Assembly (NCBI RefSeq): GCF_901000735.1
Contig: NC_081544.1
Span: 13,968,615 to 14,032,614 of the forward strand
Source of the DNA: Corylus avellana
Taxonomy: Eukaryota; Streptophyta; Magnoliopsida; Fagales; Betulaceae
Direction: 5' to 3'
Length of the DNA stretch: 64,000 nucleotides
Positions 1 to 10,626 of the stretch are shown in pieces (position 1 is the first letter of the stretch; every line of letters begins with the position of its first letter). The translations under genes and the position numbers were made by a program. The notes beneath the pieces are model-generated. The model was not told the origin of the DNA. It searched no databases and worked only from the letters and a program-made list of their open reading frames with translations.

Positions 1-167
1 GATGTGCGATCGATCGCACTAGTGCGTGTGATTGCCCTGGTTGGGCACTCGAGGGCACCTCCAGAGGCAGAACAGGAACTGCAAAAAAAACTAGAAAAAT
101 AGAATTTTTTTTTTTTTAAAAAAAAAGATAAATTAAAAGAAAAAAATTCCAAACAAAATCAAACAAT
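1..167 (-). mobile_element. Internal leader of an Athila-type retrotransposon (element continues off the left edge)
   Basis: This stretch lies immediately inside a minus-strand primer-binding site, so it is the untranslated leader between 5' LTR and gag of an Athila-type element whose body is left of the window. It opens with the 14-nt palindrome TGCGATCGATCGCA (5-18). CGATCG motifs also occur in the leader and LTRs of the complete Athila copy at 50760-59488. The rest is A-rich with no reading frame. Confidence 0.7.
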
Positions 168-184
168 CCCCAGGAACGGCGCCA
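168..184 (-). promoter_or_regulatory. Primer-binding site (tRNA-Asp type) of left Athila element
   Basis: On the minus strand this reads TGGCGCCGTTCCTGGGG, a two-mismatch version of the 17-nt site used by Athila elements and thought to pair with the 3' end of tRNA-Asp. Six bases separate it from the LTR edge at 191, the same spacing as in the complete copy at 58123-58139. Confidence 0.8.
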
Positions 185-190
185 AAAACT

Positions 191-689
191 TCTTGTGTCA
201 AATACTACCTAAATTAATATATAATATTTAGTACGTTTTACTCGCAAGTGCACAAGATCAAATGATAGTATAGTGCAGCAAGTACGTCGATCCTACGAAA
301 ATTGTTGATTTTATTTAGAATTGATTAAGAAAATATCAAGTTGTCACTAAATTGATATTATAAAAAGAAATAAAAAGATATAAAGATAAGGTAAATGTAG
401 GGCTTTGATATCCACCACTAATCATGCTCAAATAATATAACAATATGCCAATGATCCAATCATATTATGAATACTTAATGTTTGTCAACCTAAGGGCATG
501 GGTATATACTCCTTAAGCTATTGATTCCCCTAAGTAACGAGTTAGGCATGAGTGTATACTCTAACTCTTTTCTTTCTCAAAGGATTTAGCATGGGTGTAT
601 ACTAAGCTGTTCTTTAAGAAAGCATAAATCTATGAAAATCGACAAACACATGAGGCCTAGGGCATGGATGTCTACTCCCGGTTGCCCAT
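191..689 (-). mobile_element. Athila-type 5' LTR, first part (split by CACTA insertion)
   Basis: The plus strand is collinear with the LTRs at 30087, 50760 and 58146: the run 'gggctttgatatccaccac', several 'gcatgggtgtatact' phrases and 'atcgacaaacacatgaggcc' occur in the same order. It ends at 'cggttgcccat', where the CACTA element starts, and resumes at 17413 with 'catgttgatgaaccca'. The two parts total about 1.47 kb. No coding content. Confidence 0.85.
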
Positions 690-704
690 CACTACAAAAA
701 AAAG

Positions 705-945
705 GCCATTTTTTGACGTGGCAAACAATAACTCATGTTTGCCACGTCAAAAAATTTTTATGTGTCTCAAAAAAAATATTGTTGACGTGCTACATATTAA
801 CACATAAAATTTTTTTGACGTGCTCTTATGACACGTCAAAAGTTTTTGACGTGTTAGGATGACACTTCAAAATTTCTTAATGTGTTGTAGTTAACACATC
901 AAAACATTTTGACGTGTCTAACCAACACGTAAAAAAAAAAAAAAA
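705..945. promoter_or_regulatory. Left subterminal repeats (putative transposase-binding sites)
   Basis: About ten copies of TTTTTGACGTG(G/T)C-like or reverse-complement GNCACGTCAAAA-like motifs alternate through this stretch. In En/Spm, the TNPA protein binds short repeats clustered at both ends; position and density here fit that role. The same motif recurs at 8015-8145 and 17118-17390. Confidence 0.75.
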
Positions 946-1071
946 TTAACATTTATTAAAAAATATGTATTAAAAAATATGTATTAAAAAATAATTAAAT
1001 TTAATTCGCATAAAAAATTAAATTGATTGGTGAGGAAAATTAAGTTTATCATATTAGTATAAATTACTTGG

Positions 1072-1116
<45 letters not shown>

Positions 1117-1639
1117 TTGTTGTATATATATGCATGCGTAATCATTCTAGCTATATATTGTGTACCAATTAATATAATTATCACATGCATGCATCTAATT
1201 CAGCCATTTCATTAGTATTAATTTGAACATGATATTATCATGCATAAATCAGTCTAGTAATATTAATATGATAGCCATATTATTTTTTCAAAAACTATAT
1301 AAGACATACTGAATACATTTATTTTATAAGACCCACAAACTTCACATGAACTCGGCCAACACAAAATATGTGGTCGGTGAGTGGATTATTGAGCCCTCAT
1401 TAAAAAATATATTTAATTATCTATACATCTAGAATATTAATTAATTTATTCTCTAATTAGTTTTAAGTATATTGTATGGATAATGTGTTATATAAGAGGA
1501 AAAAATTATATAATAGAACAAATATAATTTTAATAGAAATTATATGATAGAGTAAATATAATTTTAATAAAATTAAAATAAATATAATTTATAATTATAT
1601 TTTAAATTATATAATTTAAGTAAATATAATTGGCATGGG

Positions 1640-2290
1640 TTTTTGACGTGCGCTTCCCGTGAGCTGGGTTGGGGGAGTAGCCGCCTCTTCACTCTCCTTC
1701 AGCCGATTCAAATACCGAATCGTATCTCTTGGGGAGAGGTGCAGAAGCTCTCTCTTTGACTCAGGAGGCTGTTCCACCACTTCGACTGAGCGGACGCGGT
1801 TCCCTCGTCGTGAAAGAAGTAATGAAAGGGAAGCCTCGGGTCAAACTGCGTTTGTTGTTGCATGTATAGCTTTCTAGAGCAGAGATCTAGCAACGCATTC
1901 TAGGCACAGATCATTGGTATTGGATGCATCGTTAGGTTGTGCCGAGTCTATATTGACACGTAAAGAAGCTTCCTCGGGAAGGCGCATCCAGTTGCGCCTT
2001 CCCTCCCCAGCTGCTGCTTTTTTTTTTTTGCTTCTTCCCTCTCTTTCTTTCTCTCTCCTGCGCAACTCCACCTGCAAATCCTCCGCCATTTTTTTTTTCT
2101 CCATCAGCCCGGCCGGTCACCTCTGCAGCATTTCTCTCACCCGTGTCCTTTCAATCAGCCTGACCCTTTTCTCTCTTTTTCACGTGGTGGTTCTCTCTCT
2201 CATCGGCGCATGTCACCGCCGCTGCTCCCTCCGACGACCACGACCTCAAGCTCTGAAGGCCCTCTCACACTCTCACGCGTTCTTTGACTC
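1640..2290 (+). promoter_or_regulatory. GC-rich leader block of CACTA arm, copy 1
   Basis: A GC-richer island in otherwise very AT-rich DNA, with pyrimidine tracts ('cttcttccctctctttctttc') and many CG dinucleotides. It matches 9005-9655 in the second arm. Its place inside the left arm recalls the GC-rich control region after the Spm promoter of maize; that functional reading is inference. Confidence 0.4.
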
Positions 2291-2704
2291 GAAAATCAGG
2301 TATATTTATATACCCGATTTAATATATATATATATGGTGAGTAAGTTATTCATTTATTTATTTATTAGATAATTAAATAAATTATATAAATATGTAATTT
2401 ACAGTGTATATTATTATATATTGTTGATGTAGTTATATTAGCAAATTAATTTTACATGTTACCTAATTAATTTATTTGCTTAAGATATATGTTTTGTAAT
2501 ATTACTTGTTTGACATATATGGTTTGTAGATAGTGAGAATATTGTTTAATGTATTTGCATGCATGCATGCACAATTATGTACCCTAATAGTTTGAAATTA
2601 GTTTTTTTTGGGGAATTTTGCATTTAGATTTAGACCCATATTTTGTGTAGGTTTTGCTTTTGCACCTTATCATAACCAAAAAAAAAAAAAAAAAAAAAAA
2701 CAAA

Positions 2705-2804
2705 NNNNNNNNNNNNNNNNNNNNNNNNNNNNNNNNNNNNNNNNNNNNNNNNNNNNNNNNNNNNNNNNNNNNNNNNNNNNNNNNNNNNNNNNNNNNNNNN
2801 NNNN
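2705..2804. other. Assembly gap (100 N)
   Basis: One hundred N. An A-tract precedes it, and the sequence changes abruptly from CACTA arm to antisense LINE across it, so the join may not be a true junction. Confidence 0.99.
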
Positions 2805-3390
2805 AAAAACTATCCGGACCCGGGGATTTAACGGGAGCCATTTGAGTAAGAGTAGCACAAAATTCTTCCTTCATAAAATCCTTTATCAACTCTTCATTCG
2901 TAGCCTCGGACACCCTTCCCTCCAAACTAGCCGTGAACTCCTCAATCTCATTTGGAGAAGGGGACGTAAATAGATTTCGAAAATAATTAGTGAATGCTTG
3001 AGCAATCTCTTCTTCGGTTGAACACATCACCTCCCCCTTATCAAGGATCATTGTGATTTGATTAGCCCGTCTCCTTTGATTTACACTAGCATGAAAAAAA
3101 ATTTGAATTTTTGTCTCTATTTTTTAGCCAATGTTCCTTTGCACGCTGCTTCCATCTCAAATCTTCATGTTCCATCAAATCATCAATTTCAGCTTGAAGA
3201 TTATTTATCTCTGCTACATTCGGGTATCCCTCCCTTTGCTGAATGGATTTCAACAATTCCGTCTTTTTAATAATCAACCCCCCTTCTGCTATTTGATTCT
3301 TTCGTTGCCACACATCAGTAACATTTTTGCTGTTAACTAATTTTTCACCAACTTTCCTCCATGCATTTGATTGTCTAGTGTTCAATAGTA
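2805..3390 (-). pseudogene. L1-type LINE fragment, linker and N-terminal reverse transcriptase
   Basis: Minus-strand frames give the region upstream of the RT palm in plant L1 ORF2: 'RWKQRAKEHWLKNRDKNS' (about 3100-3160) followed by 'EEIAQAFTNYFRNLFTS' and 'LTQMAPVKSPGPDSF' just before the gap. The last corresponds to the K(A/S)PGPDGF motif that opens the RT domain. Two frames are needed, so it is frameshifted. No endonuclease or catalytic RT motif is left. Orientation is opposite to the LINE at 6060-7920. Confidence 0.8.
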
Positions 3391-4074
3391 TTTTTTATAA
3401 TATATGTATATTTCAAAATGACGTCACTATGCGATATTATATATGTATAAGTAATAGTTATTGCTTAATTTGTTATTATATAATAATATGAATTAATTAT
3501 CAACTGATCATGTGATATAATCATATAAATTCTAATGATAATACTTCAATTGTGGTTATAAGTAATACATTATTTAATTAAATGCCCACCTAATTTAATA
3601 TTATACGAATCACATTGTCATTGTACATAAAGAATATGAGTAAGTATTTGAATTGTCCTGGGTATATGATATATTTATGTATGTTATATTTTATACGTAT
3701 AAGTTATTATATACTTAACTATAATTAATATACACTAACATGATAACATATTAACTAACTAGTTGCTATGTTTATAATATTAATAATGTACATAAAATAT
3801 TATGTAACTTAAACCGTAAATCTTTAACTGTGCTTACTGAGTTACTTAACTAGTAGTTATATGTTCATATGGCAACATAGTAGTTAACAACTTAACCATA
3901 TGTCGACATACTATTTCATATTAACTACTATTTATGTAACTTGAGTTAATTAACTTCTTTTTTTTTTTTTCTTGAAAATAGTTAACTTACTTAGTAATAC
4001 TAAGTTAGTATATATTAACTAACAAGTGTGTATAATATTTATTCATATATATAATATACATACAAATATTAAGT

Positions 4075-4114
<40 letters not shown>

Positions 4115-4289
4115 CAAAATAACCTATAGTTAACTATACTCAGTTAGTAATTTAATATATATTAACTTAGTTAATATGTTAGTTTATTAACTAACTAGTT
4201 AGTAGTTAGTAGTTAGTATGTTAATACAAATATATAACACACACATATACATATTTAAATTTATATAACTATTTTTTGTAATATATTTT
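3391..4289. other. AT-rich DNA without genes
   Basis: Very AT-rich. Many copies of TTAACTA/TAGTTAA-like words occur at about 3700-4220, and an (AT)n microsatellite of about 32 bp at 4080-4111. No supported gene. Confidence 0.6.
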
Positions 4290-4541
4290 GCATATATATA
4301 CAGATCTATAAACGAGCAAACGAGTCGAGCTGACAAACCGAGCAATCTCGACTTAAACGAGTCAAACTCACAAGCCCTCGTTGAGTTTAATCGAGTGAGT
4401 CGGGTATGTATCACTAGCTAATCGAGCGAGTTTCAACAGTAACGAGCGAGCTTGTAAAGTGTCAAGCTCGAATTCAGGTCGAGCTTAACCGAGCGGGTAT
4501 CAAGCGAGCTATCGAGTGTGTCGGCTCATTTACAGCCCTAC
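4290..4541 (-). mobile_element. One end of a hAT-like or similar element (GAGC-rich terminal repeat)
   Basis: On the minus strand the segment starts TAGGGCTGTAAATGAGCCGA (ending at 4541 on the plus strand), then has many 'cgagc'/'gctcg' words. This resembles the ends of common plant hAT-like elements beginning (C/T)AGGG(C/G)TGTAAA. No matching other end or target duplication was found. Confidence 0.4.
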
Positions 4542-4544
4542 TCA

Positions 4545-5030
4545 AGCACATCTGGCACATTTGCTCAGATGGTGACCAATATATCTTGCCTAATTGGGTA
4601 AGATTCTACCTCAGAGATTTTTGAGAGATGAGGCGCCCAAGAGTATGTTCTTGGGCTTGGGAAAACTGTTAAAGTTGAGAAAGGTAGCCCGTGGAAATTT
4701 GAAACATGAAGGTAATAGGGTTCTTTGGACTGAGACTCCCAATGAAATATTTTCTATAAAGAGTGCATGGGAGAGTTCGCACCTATGGCCCTAGGGTGGA
4801 CTGGCATAAGGTTGTCTAGTTTAGCGAAAGGATCCCTACACATGCGGTGATTCTTTGGTTGGCCATTAGGAGGAAATTGGGCACTCGAGATATTTTAGCT
4901 TCCATTGGTCTTTCCCGGGATACTCCATGCGTCCTTTGTGGAATCGAGGCCAAGAGCCATGACCACCTTTTCTTTCATGCCCCTCAATTTTTCTCAGAGC
5001 GTTACATCAATCATAATGATCTATCTTAAT
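4545..5030 (+). pseudogene. LINE fragment, zf-RVT region
   Basis: Two plus-strand frames are successive parts of the zinc-binding region downstream of RT in plant LINEs: 'FSIKSAWESSHLWP' (near 4750-4790) and 'ILWLAIRRKLGTRDIL' followed by 'CVLCGIEAKSHDHLFFHA' (4850-4980). The second contains the C-x2-C...H-x4-H pattern of zf-RVT. RT and tail are absent and there is a frameshift between the two frames. Confidence 0.75.
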
Positions 5031-5150
5031 AATGAAATGGTAACTTTTGATTGATATGTTGGTTTGTTTGGAATACACTGAACTAGACCTTATGAGTTGT
5101 TATGTTATAATTAGTGCCAATTGAATAACTTTAATTCATGACTACTTATA

Positions 5151-5659
5151 TGTAACGACCAAAGAAAAATTGCTAGCCACATTTGTACTATCACTCCAAA
5201 AGGACTAGTTAATGTGGAGCTTTCTTATAATCACTTATAAAATCTATTTTCACCTAGTAAGTAAGCAATACTGAGACTTAGCACCTATGAGTATCTTTCT
5301 ATAAGCCACACACTATGTGAGCAACTCCTGTTCCTAATATGAGACTGTGGTGTTACAAACTCTTCCTTAAACTCATAACGTTCTAGTCAAGGAGACATCA
5401 TGCTGTGTTGACATTACCATATGACAATACTAGGTAGATTTATTACCATAATTGTAACAACCCAGGAAAAAAGCACAAGTCACATATATACTATCACTCC
5501 AAAAGAACTAGTAAATTTGAACATTCCTTAGAATCACTAATGCAGCTCAGTTTCACCTAGTAAGTAAGCAATGTGAGACTTAATGTACATAAATTTCTTT
5601 TTATAAACCATCTACTGTATGTGAGGAACTCATCTTCCCAATATGGATCGGGGTGTTAT
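5151..5659 (+). mobile_element. TRIM-like short LTR element (two about 206-bp terminal repeats)
   Basis: Two direct repeats (5151-5357 and about 5453-5659) both begin TGTAAC and share 'actatcactccaaaa', 'cacctagtaagtaagcaat', 'gagcaactc/gaggaactc' and a 'g(g)tgttac/t' end. The internal part is only about 95 bp and codes for nothing. TTATA stands just left of the first repeat (5146-5150) and again at the right end (5659-5663), a possible target duplication if the final CA was lost. No clear tRNA-Met site was seen after the first repeat. Confidence 0.55.
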
Positions 5660-6059
5660 TATAGCATTTACTCTTAATCTTGAGATGAATGTAAACTTAA
5701 ATGTGAAATATAAGTCACTTTGATACATTTAGAAGATATTTTTCGTTGTCAAAATTTTGGTATCTTGGTTGATCACAAGTACATAGTGAGAACATTACTC
5801 TTCAAGATGAAATTCAGAATCTCTTTGATTGGAATCAAGGAAATATGAAATATCATATTGAGATAGATTTATGAGAATTGATTATTTTGAATCTTAGGCG
5901 TAAGTGTTTTAGTAAGGAGTTACTAAAATAAAATATACTTATTGAAGTATGATTTCAAGAGTATAAGAATAATTAGGAGATTAAATCGAAGACTCAAAGA
6001 TTAAGAGATAGTGAAATAAAGTGACAATAAATTTCTAATTGACTTCTTACCAATAAGGT
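5660..6059. other. No supported feature
   Basis: AT-rich sequence inside the CACTA element; I see no gene, repeat or terminal motif. Confidence 0.5.
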
Positions 6060-7920
6060 TTAGCAGAGATATGATAAATACCTTGGGTTGCCAGCACTTG
6101 TGGGGAAATCTCGCAATCAAGCATTCAAGAGTATTAAGGAGAGGGTGTGGAGGCGTCTAAATGATTGGAAACTCAAATTTCTATTGCAAGCAGAGAAGGA
6201 GATATTATTGAAAGCGGTGATCCAAACCATACCAACCAACCGTATGAGAATCTTCATACTTCCAAAGAGTCTACGTGCTTAAATTAATTCTTTGATGCAA
6301 AAATTCTGGTGGGGCAATCAAGAGAACGATTCGAGAATACACTGGATGAGTTGGAGTCGGATGGGGCTTTCTAAAGATTGTGGGGGTATGGGATTCAGAG
6401 ACTTGGTGAATTTCAACAAGGCTCTATTGGCAAAACAATGTTGGCGACTGTTGAAGTCTCCCGAGAGTCTTATAGCACAAATCATGAAGGCAAAATATTT
6501 CCCAAATTTGCCTTTTATGGAGGTGAATTTAGGATCAAAACCTTATTTTGCATGGAGAAGTATTCAAGGTGCCAGAGACCTTCTTGAGGCGGGATTAATT
6601 TGGAGAATTGGTAATAGGGAAGATGTGAATATATGGGGAGACAATTGGATTTCAAAATCTTCAACATATCGAATCCAGTCTCCTCCAAAGGTTTTGGATC
6701 CGAATAGTAGAGTGCATGAAATAATCAATTGGGACATGGTCTAGTGGGATCAAAACATGTTAACAAACCTCTTCACCGTGGAAGAAATAGAGGTTATTAA
6801 CACCATCCCAATTAGCCATACAAACCAGCCCGATGTCCAGATTTGGCGATGTAATAGTTTGGGAGTTTTTACAGTCAAAAGTGCATATCATTTGGCAATG
6901 GAGTTGGAAGGTAGGAAAACTCCAGAATGTTCTAAGCAGGTGAAGGAGAGGTCCCCGTGGAAGACGTTCTAGCATTTACCCATACCAAATGCCAAAAAAA
7001 AAAAAAAAAAAAAATTCCTGGAGAGCATGCCACAATGTGCTCCCAACAAAAGATAACTTGCTTAAAAGAAAAGTGGTAAAGGAGCCTTTTTGTCCAATAT
7101 GCGAGAGGGAACCCGATACTGTCATGCATGCAATATGGAGTTGCCTAGCAGCTATGGATGTGTGGGGATGCAGCAAGATAGTTTTTCAAAAATATGCTAT
7201 GGAAGGTAATGAATTTATGCATGTTGCTGAGTATTTTTTGGATAGATGTGGAAAGGAAGATGTTGTGCTTTTTATTCACCTTGCTCGTCAGATATGGATG
7301 CGGGGGAACAAGTGGGTTCATGAAGGAAATTTTATCAACCCAAATGTTCTAGTGAAGGAGACGAATATATATGTGAAAGAATTACAAAAGGTGAATGAAC
7401 AAGTAACTCCTGCTACGGCTGGGAACATCAACAGTCAAAGAATTAAATGGTTAGCACCTACCCAGGGTTGGTATAAGGCAAACTGGGATGTAGCTATTGA
7501 CAAATCTTGTGGAAGGATGGGGATAGGTGTTGAAGTTAGGGAGGAGAAGGGCAGTGTAATTGCTGTTATGAGTAAGACACGGCTGGGGAGCTTTGAACCA
7601 ACGATGGGGGAAGCCCTTGCCTCCTTTCATGCAGTGAGTTTGTGCAGAGACCTGGGCATACAACAGCTATTTTTAGAAGGTGATGCCAAACTAGTAGTGG
7701 ATGCAATTAACTCAATCACGAGTACAGAGAGCCAGTTTGGTCATATTGTGGAGGATACGCGGGGTATTTTGCAAACCACCTTGTGGGGTACTTTGCAAAC
7801 CTTCTCAAGGTGGAGATGTGGGTTTATACACCGTAAAGCTAATGAAGAGGCACATCGACTCGCAAAGGAGGCTATTACAAATATCAGTGATAAGAAATGA
7901 AGAGATCATACTCCAAATTA
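6060..7920 (+). pseudogene. 5'-truncated L1-type LINE: RT C-terminus, zf-RVT and RNase H
   Basis: Plus strand, C-terminal half of a plant L1 ORF2. 'YLGLPALVGKSRNQAFKSI' and 'LQAEKEILLKAVIQTIP' (6075-6230) are the RT C-terminal region. 'FWWGNQENDSRIHWMSW' through 'AWRSIQGARDLLEAGL' (6300-6740) leads to zf-RVT 'CPICEREPDTVMHAIWSC' (about 7090-7145). The RNase H-like domain (about 7470-7890) contains 'NWDVAIDKSCGRMGIG', 'EALASFHAVSLCRDLG', 'EGDAKLVVDAINS' and 'HRKANEEAHRLAKE'. Stops at 6280 and 6742, and a 21-A run at about 6993-7013 inside zf-RVT, break the frame. There is no obvious poly(A) tail before the second CACTA end at 7994. Confidence 0.85.
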
Positions 7921-7993
7921 TATTAGTGATATTGTTTTAATGGAGCAAGTAGCTCTATTTTCTTATTGTTGATGGAGTTTTCATGCTCCACCT

Positions 7994-8310
7994 CACTACA
8001 AAAAACCAGCCCTTTATTGACGTGTCTAAGTAGACACGTCAAAAAAAATATTGTTGACGTGTTAGGATGACACGTCAAAAGTTTTTGACGTGTTGTTGTT
8101 AACACGTTAAAACATTTTGACGTGTCTAACCAACACGTCAAAAAAAAAAATTAACATTTGATTATAATTAGATATTAATTGATATAAAAAATATGTATTA
8201 AAAAATAATTAATTTTAATTGGATATAAAAATTAAGTTTATCATATTAGTATAAATTAATTGGTATATATGTATACGTATATATATCACATGCATGCCAA
8301 TTAATATCAC

Positions 8311-8366
<56 letters not shown>

Positions 8367-10050
8367 TATTAATTGGCATGCATGTTTGTTGTGTATATAT
8401 ATATATATATGTGTGTGTATATGCATAATCATACTATTAATGTATACCAATTAATATCATATATATGATATTAATTATCATATGCATGCATAATCATTCT
8501 ATATATTGTATACCAATTAATATAATTATCACATGCATGCATATAAATCAACAATTTCATTAATATTAATTTGAATGTGATATTATCATCCATAAATCAG
8601 TCTAGTAATATTAATATGATAGCCATATTAATTTTTTAAAAATATATAAGACATACAGAATACATTTATTTTATAAGACCCGCAAACATCACATGAACTC
8701 GGCCAACACAAAATATGTGGTCGGTGAGTAGATACATCTAATTATCTATACATCTAGAATATTAATTTATTTTTTCTCTAATTAATTGTAATTGTGTTGT
8801 ATGGATAATGTGTTATATAATTAAGAGGAAAAAATTATATAATAGAATAAATTTAATTTTTAATAGAAATTATATGATAGAATAAATATAATTTTAATAG
8901 AAATATAATTTAATATATAATTTTAATAAAATTAAAATATATATAAATTATTATATTTTTAATTATATAATTTAATTATATAATATAATTAAATATGATG
9001 GCATGGGTTTTGATAAGCTTCCATTATTTTGGGTTGGGGAGTAGCCGCCTCTTCCTCTCACTTCAGTAGATTCAAATACCAGATCATCTCTTTGGGAGAG
9101 TCACGGCTTCTACCTCTTTTGGCTAGGAGGCTGTTCCATACCCCACGGCCGGGCCATGGTTCCGATGGAGTGAAAAAAGTAATGAAAAGGAAACCCCTCG
9201 GGTCAAACTTCTACGTTGTTGTTACATCATACTATAGCTTTCTAGAAGCGAGGAATCTAACAACGCGTTCTAGGCCTGCCAGTCATTGGTATGGATACAT
9301 CGTTAGGTTGTCGCCCGTCCCCATATTATTGACTGCAGTAAAGCTTCACCGAGGGCATCCGGGTTAAGCCTTCCACTGCCTTCTTTGCTTTTTTTTTTGC
9401 TTCTTTTCCTCTCTTTCTTTCTCTGGCGGCTCACGCGAATCCTCGCCGTTTTTTTTTCTCCATCGGCCAGGCCCGGTCCGCGCCAGAGCATTTCTGCCGC
9501 AGTGTCCTTTCAATCCCGGCTGACCGCTTTCTCTTTTTCGCGTGGTGGTTCTTATATATTCGTGGTGGCATGTCGCGGTACGCTCCTCGACGACCGACCT
9601 CCAGGCTAGAAAGGGCCCTCTACGCACTCTCCGCAGCGTTCTTGACTTCGAAAATGGTATATTTATATGCGGGAATTTAATATATATATATATACTAATG
9701 TATTTATTTATTTATTAGATAATTAAATAAATTATATAAATATGTAATTTACAGTGTATATTATTATATATTGTTGATGTAGTTATATTAGCAAATTAAT
9801 TTTACATGTTAGCTAATTAATTTATTTGCTTAAGAATATGCTTTGTAATATTACTTATTTGACATATATGTTTTGTATATGGTGAGAATATTGTTCAATG
9901 TATTTGCATGCATGCATGCACAATTACATACCCTAATAGTTTGAAGTTAGGTTTTTTTGGGGAATTTTGCATTTAGATTTAGACCCATATTTTGTGTAGG
10001 CTTTTGCTATTGCACCTTATCATAACCCCAAAACAAAAAAAAAAAAAAAC
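7994..10050 (+). repeat. CACTA 5' arm, copy 2 (internal second left end)
   Basis: Starts CACTACAAAAAACC and is collinear with 690-2704: GACGTG subterminal repeats at 8015-8145, an AT-rich segment with (AT)n(GT)n at about 8306-8365, 'cacatgaactcggccaacac', a GC-rich block at 9005-9655, and 'tttagatttagacccatattttgtg'. Left flank is CCT, which does not match CAT right of 17412, so this end did not pair with the right end in the visible insertion. It continues directly into the transposase gene, so it is the arm structurally linked to the genes. Confidence 0.85.
9005..9655 (+). promoter_or_regulatory. GC-rich leader block of CACTA arm, copy 2
   Basis: Counterpart of 1640-2290, lying about 1 kb inside the second left end and about 1 kb upstream of the tnpD start. 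Shares 'gttggggagtagccgcctct', the pyrimidine tract and CG-rich words. Probable promoter/first-exon region of the transposase transcript; no TATA box or start site could be fixed with confidence. Confidence 0.4.
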
Positions 10051-10626
10051 GAACAAACAAACGAACAAACAAATAACAAGGGCATATCTATTTTGGTCGT
10101 TAATTAATGTTTACATTTTAAAAATTTAGAATAAGTATGTAAATGTTAAGAACGAAAAAGAAAGTAAAAAACAAAAGAAAACAAATAACATAGGTAGGTG
10201 GTTTGATTTTATCTACACTTCCCATACAAATGCATAAATGTTATAATAAACGAAAAAAAAAACCAACATTTAACCTAGCTAGCTATATCTAATTTATCTA
10301 GGGTCCCCATATATAAAAAATTAATTTAGGTCTTACAAATTTAGATTATGTAAATGTCATAAAAAACCAAAACAAAAAAATTACAACAATTTAAGATAGC
10401 CACATATATTTTATCTAGGGTCCTATGTATAACAAATATATTTAAATTTGGACCTTAATTTTGTTTAGGTTTTGCAAATTTAGATTATGTAGATGTTATA
10501 ATTAAAACTCAACAAATAAACAAAAAATTGAAACATGTCACGATAGAAATACAACTAACAAAATATAACATCTAACTAACTAACTTAGATTTATTTTATT
10601 CAATTAGGGTTCCAGTAACTAAAGCT
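10051..10626 (+). other. AT-rich 5' region upstream of tnpD, no gene
   Basis: A/T-rich DNA with three diverged copies of a unit 'aaatttagattatgtaaatgt...atctagggtcc' (about 10280-10500). No reading frame. Probably 5' untranslated or intronic CACTA sequence. Confidence 0.5.

Larger units (their letters stand above)
690..2704 (+). repeat. CACTA 5' arm, copy 1
   Basis: Collinear with 7994-10050 over its whole length: subterminal GACGTG repeats (about 712-945), AT-rich DNA with an (AT)n(GT)n microsatellite (about 1072-1116), a GC-richer block (about 1640-2290), then 'gtatatttatata' and the shared phrase 'tttagatttagacccatattttgtg'. No coding gene; short frames in the GC-rich block are not conserved between the two copies. 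The arm runs into an A-tract and the assembly gap. Confidence 0.85.

Noticed and set aside
1659..2372. Frames of 60-150 codons in the GC-rich CACTA block
   Set aside because: The homologous block at 9005-9655 does not keep the same frames, so they are probably not coding.
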